Source: CAYVQE01 sp964633205
GTDB taxonomy: Bacteria; Myxococcota; B64-G9
Length of the DNA stretch: 35,285 bases
Assembly (NCBI GenBank): GCA_964633205.1
Contig: CAZWFN010000059.1
Location: 1-35,285, forward strand
Direction of reading: 5' to 3'
Within the stretch, counting starts at the first letter, position 1, and the number at the start of each line of letters is the position of its first letter. A model generated the notes under the pieces. That model saw only the letters and a program-made list of their open reading frames with translations, was not told the origin of the DNA and did not search any database. The position numbers and the translations under genes were made by a program. Positions 32,564 through 35,285 of this stretch are shown in pieces.

Positions 32564-35263
32564 ATGCCTCGCACGAGTCCCGTCCCCGCAACGCCCCGCC
32601 CCTTTTGCCGCGCGCGCGCCGGCGCCCGGCTCGCACCCGCCCTGGCCTTGCTGCTGGCCGCGGCGGCGGCTTCGGCCCAGACCGGCATCGACGCCCAGGA
32701 GAACCTGTTCGGCGCGACCAACATCAATGCCGTCAGCGGCCACGGCCGGCTGACGGTGGGGGTGTCGCGCGACGGCGACGTGACCGTGTTGAGCTGGCCC
32801 GGGCCCAGCTACAGCGACCAGCTGGCCTACCGCAGCTCGAACGACCTGGATGCCCGCAGCCAGCCGCGCTTCGGCGCGCTGGCCGGCGCCGGGGTGGTGC
32901 TGGGGCTGGTGCTGGAACACGCCGGCGGCGAGCGCGAGGTGAGCTGGCTGCGCGATCGCCAGCGCTGGAGCATAGCCCAGGACTACGGCCCGGCGGACGG
33001 GCCCAACCCGCACACCCGCTACGCCTCGCAGGCGCTGGGCCTGTCGCTGGAGGTGGTCGACGCGGTGGCGCCGCAGGCCGATCTGCTGCTGCGCCGGGTG
33101 ATCGTAGAGCGCAGCGCCGGCTCGCCGGTCGAGCGCGCCTGGCTGCTGACCTACGCCAACCTGTCGCCGGTGCCGCCCGACTCGCGCCTGCCCGAGCTGC
33201 CGCTGGTCGACTGGGCCAAGGACGGGGCCAACGACTTCGCCGCGCTGTGGGACGCGCAGCAGCAGGCCGTGATCCACTTCCACCCCGCGGGCCGGCGCAG
33301 CGTGGCCGACTTGTACGATTTGCTGCTGCCGCCCGCGGTCGACTGGGGCCCGCTGGGCGCGCAGCTCGGCCAGGGCGCGCCGGACGCGGCCGAGCTGGCC
33401 GCCCTGGTCGAGGGGCTGGACGCGGCCTACGGGGCCGGGGCCTACCTGGCCCTGAGCAGCGCACCGCCGCCCGATCAGCACCAGATCGGCATCGACGCCG
33501 CGCCCTTCTGCGATCAGTTCGACGCGCTGGCGGCCAACATCCAGGCCCTGCCCGAGATCTTCCCCGGCTTCGAGCCGCCCATCGACCCGGCCGTGGCCGG
33601 CGCGCTGGGCTGCGCCCACAGCGGCGCCGACATCGCCGCCGAGCAGGGCTGGGTCCACCGGCCGCAGGACGCCCTGGCCGACGCCGCCGACGGTGCGCTG
33701 GCGGGCAGCGATCTGGCCGCCGGCGAGGTCAGCGAGGCGCTGCGCACGCCGCTGGCCTTCTCGCCCGGCGGCCGGGCCGAGGCCGCGGTGCTGCTGGCCG
33801 CCGGCACCGACCCGGCCGCGGTGCGTGCGGCCCTGGCGGCCGGCGCCGACCCGACCGCGGTGGTCGAGGGGGCCGAGCGGACCGTGGCCGACTGGCTGGA
33901 CGGGCTGCGCATCCCGGGCGCGGCGGGCAGCCGGGTGCGGGCGGTGGCCCGGCGCAGCCTGATCAACCTGCGGCTGGGCACGGACGCGGCCAGCGGGGCG
34001 GTGGTGGCCTCCATCGCCCGCCAGCCGCCCTACGCCATGGACTGGCCGCGCGACGGGGCCTTTTTCAACGTGATGCTCGACCTGTCCGGCCAGAGCGCGC
34101 TGGTCGATCGCCGCATCGCGCTCTACGCCGAGTGGCAGCGCGCCCAGCCGGTGGCGCCCAGCGACATCATCGACCCGCCGCCGCCGGTCGACCCGGACAG
34201 CGGCCAGGCCGAGACCTACCCGGCCCACGCCTGGGAGATGAACTACTACGCCGACGGCATGGTCGGCGGCACCTTCCGCTTCGAGATCGACACCACCGCC
34301 TTCGCGGTCTGGACCATGGTGGCCCACGCCGGCTGGGTCGACGCGCCGGACGACTACCTGGAGCGCTACTGGCCCCATATCCGGCGCGGCGCCGACCTGC
34401 TGGCGCGCTGGCGCGATCCGGCCACCGGCCTGCAGGCCCCGGCCCAGGAGGACGACCAGGCCGCCCACACCCAGACGCTGCACGGGGCCATCGCCGTGTT
34501 CGGCGCGCTGGACATCGCCGCCCGGGCGGCCCGCCGCCTGGGCCGCGACGAGACGGCGCTGCGCTGGGAGCAGCGCGCGGCCGAGCTGCGCGACGCCATC
34601 CGGACGCATTTCTACGACCCGGACGCCGGCGTCTACTACATGACCGAGAGCGGCCGGCTGCCCATCCAGGCCTCGGGCATGGTGCCCATCGGGCCCACCG
34701 CCTGGCTGGTCTGGCCCTTCGCCCTGCACCCCTGGAGCGACGAGCAGATCCAGCGCCAGCTGGAACGCGACTGGGGCATCGTCGAGCCGGTCATCGGGCT
34801 GCGCACCGCCGGCGGGCTGTACTTCATGAAGACCACCCTGTCGTTGGCGCTGGCCGGCGATGCCCGCTTCGACGCGCTGCGCGAGAGCCTGCCGGCCACC
34901 CTGGCCGCCCAGGCCACCCCCGGCACCGATCACTTCGGCGAGGTGATGGTGGTGGTCGAGCGCGACGGGACGCCCTTCGCCGAGCAGCGGGTGTCCACAC
35001 CGCACCTGTGGGAGGGCGCCCTGTTTTTCCTGACCGCTGCGGCCGCCGAGGACCCGCGGGCGCTGACCCGCTACGACGCGGTGCTGCCCGGATCGCGGGT
35101 GGTCGACTGGCCGCGCTCCGGCGGCGGCTGCGGCTGCGGCAGCCCGGGTGGCACCGTGCCGGGTGGCTGGTTTCCGTGTTTGCTGCTGCTGGCGCTGCTC
35201 GCCTGGCGGCGGATCGGCGCCTGGGTGCGCGGGGTCAGCCGGCGGGCACGAAGCAGATCATGA
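32564..35263 (+). CDS. Secreted GH15-like glucoamylase-type enzyme with MYXO-CTERM-like tail
   Basis: The protein has 899 residues. The signal peptide (about 20-40, LALLLAAAAASAQ) is clear. The alpha/alpha-barrel shows GH15 motifs: PYAMDWPRDGAFFNVMLDLS (about 489-508, Arg496-Asp497), WEMNYYADGM, QTLHGAIAVFGALDIAARAA and TPHLWEGALFF with Glu817 as a candidate catalytic acid/base. GH15 enzymes release glucose from alpha-glucans or act on trehalose/dextran. The C-terminus has GGGCGCGSPGG (Cys856, Cys858), a hydrophobic helix (WFPCLLLLALLAW) and a basic tail, as in MYXO-CTERM surface-sorting signals. About 200 residues (250-450) ahead of the catalytic core are Ala/Asp-rich and unassigned. GGAGAA precedes the ATG. 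Confidence 0.87.
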   Translation: MPRTSPVPATPRPFCRARAGARLAPALALLLAAAAASAQTGIDAQENLFGATNINAVSGHGRLTVGVSRDGDVTVLSWPGPSYSDQLAYRSSNDLDARSQPRFGALAGAGVVLGLVLEHAGGEREVSWLRDRQRWSIAQDYGPADGPNPHTRYASQALGLSLEVVDAVAPQADLLLRRVIVERSAGSPVERAWLLTYANLSPVPPDSRLPELPLVDWAKDGANDFAALWDAQQQAVIHFHPAGRRSVADLYDLLLPPAVDWGPLGAQLGQGAPDAAELAALVEGLDAAYGAGAYLALSSAPPPDQHQIGIDAAPFCDQFDALAANIQALPEIFPGFEPPIDPAVAGALGCAHSGADIAAEQGWVHRPQDALADAADGALAGSDLAAGEVSEALRTPLAFSPGGRAEAAVLLAAGTDPAAVRAALAAGADPTAVVEGAERTVADWLDGLRIPGAAGSRVRAVARRSLINLRLGTDAASGAVVASIARQPPYAMDWPRDGAFFNVMLDLSGQSALVDRRIALYAEWQRAQPVAPSDIIDPPPPVDPDSGQAETYPAHAWEMNYYADGMVGGTFRFEIDTTAFAVWTMVAHAGWVDAPDDYLERYWPHIRRGADLLARWRDPATGLQAPAQEDDQAAHTQTLHGAIAVFGALDIAARAARRLGRDETALRWEQRAAELRDAIRTHFYDPDAGVYYMTESGRLPIQASGMVPIGPTAWLVWPFALHPWSDEQIQRQLERDWGIVEPVIGLRTAGGLYFMKTTLSLALAGDARFDALRESLPATLAAQATPGTDHFGEVMVVVERDGTPFAEQRVSTPHLWEGALFFLTAAAAEDPRALTRYDAVLPGSRVVDWPRSGGGCGCGSPGGTVPGGWFPCLLLLALLAWRRIGAWVRGVSRRARSRS

Positions 35264-35285
35264 AGGGCGGCAGGCCGGTGTCGAT
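35235..35285 (-). CDS. 3' end of a convergent gene (partial)
   Basis: The final 16 codons of a minus-strand frame read IDTGLPPFMICFVPAG and end at TGA 35235-35237. The gene continues outside the window and overlaps the tail of the GH15-like gene by 29 bp. Too little is visible to name it. Confidence 0.4.
   Translation of the reverse strand: MDTGLPPFMICFVPAG

Overview
The window is high-GC, densely packed bacterial DNA with no rRNA, tRNA, CRISPR array or transposase that I could see. A deltaproteobacterial-grade, probably anaerobic organism (Myxococcota/Desulfobacterota-like) is suggested by four things: a MYXO-CTERM-like sorting tail on a secreted glucoamylase-like enzyme, thrombospondin type 3 repeats, large surface proteins, and an HdrABC/MvhD/MetVF redox cluster. 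The taxonomy is inference.

Layout. 1-1347 (+) is the 3' part of a secreted TSP3-repeat protein. 1374-2792 (-) is a class II-type histone deacetylase-family enzyme fused to a GNAT-like domain. 3026-15424 (+) is one long, tightly coupled operon: a MetF-like protein, a PAS histidine kinase, HdrC, HdrB, a 1,497-residue HdrA with a GltD-type NAD(P)H module nested inside it, MvhD with an in-frame UGA read as selenocysteine, MetV, MetF, a lone response regulator, and a receiver-PAS-histidine kinase. 15447-16286 (-) is a PlsC-type acyltransferase. About 16.3-18.4 kb is a less GC-biased patch with a lipoprotein, a Kre9-like domain protein (possibly one frameshifted gene) and a RelE-type toxin/antitoxin pair. 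18438-24326 (-) is a bacterial alpha-2-macroglobulin. 24541-25812 (-) holds an outer-membrane barrel/MORN protein and, in the same frame beyond its stop, the C-terminal remnant of another barrel. 25990-27786 (-) has an unknown helical protein and a START-domain protein. 28028-30634 (-) has a GH38 alpha-mannosidase-like enzyme preceded by a 40-residue membrane peptide. 30754-30863 is an 11-unit, 10-bp tandem repeat running into the ribosome binding site of a YfbK-like VWA lipoprotein. 32564-35263 (+) is a GH15-like secreted enzyme, and the last 51 bases carry the end of a convergent gene.

How the genes work together. HdrC-HdrB-HdrA-MvhD-MetV-MetF matches the gene set of the hexaheteromeric methylenetetrahydrofolate reductase described in acetogens such as Moorella. 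Every junction from the first kinase to MetF is a stop/start overlap, so the products are probably made in balanced amounts. The nested GltD module suggests that NAD(P)H enters directly at HdrA. The UGA in mvhD is followed by a hairpin resembling a bacterial SECIS element. Because mvhD translation is coupled to metV and metF, selenium supply might control the whole complex. Two PAS histidine kinases and a receiver protein in the same operon suggest dedicated redox or metabolic sensing. The strongest lead is this sensor-bracketed, selenocysteine-containing MetVF-HdrABC-MvhD system.
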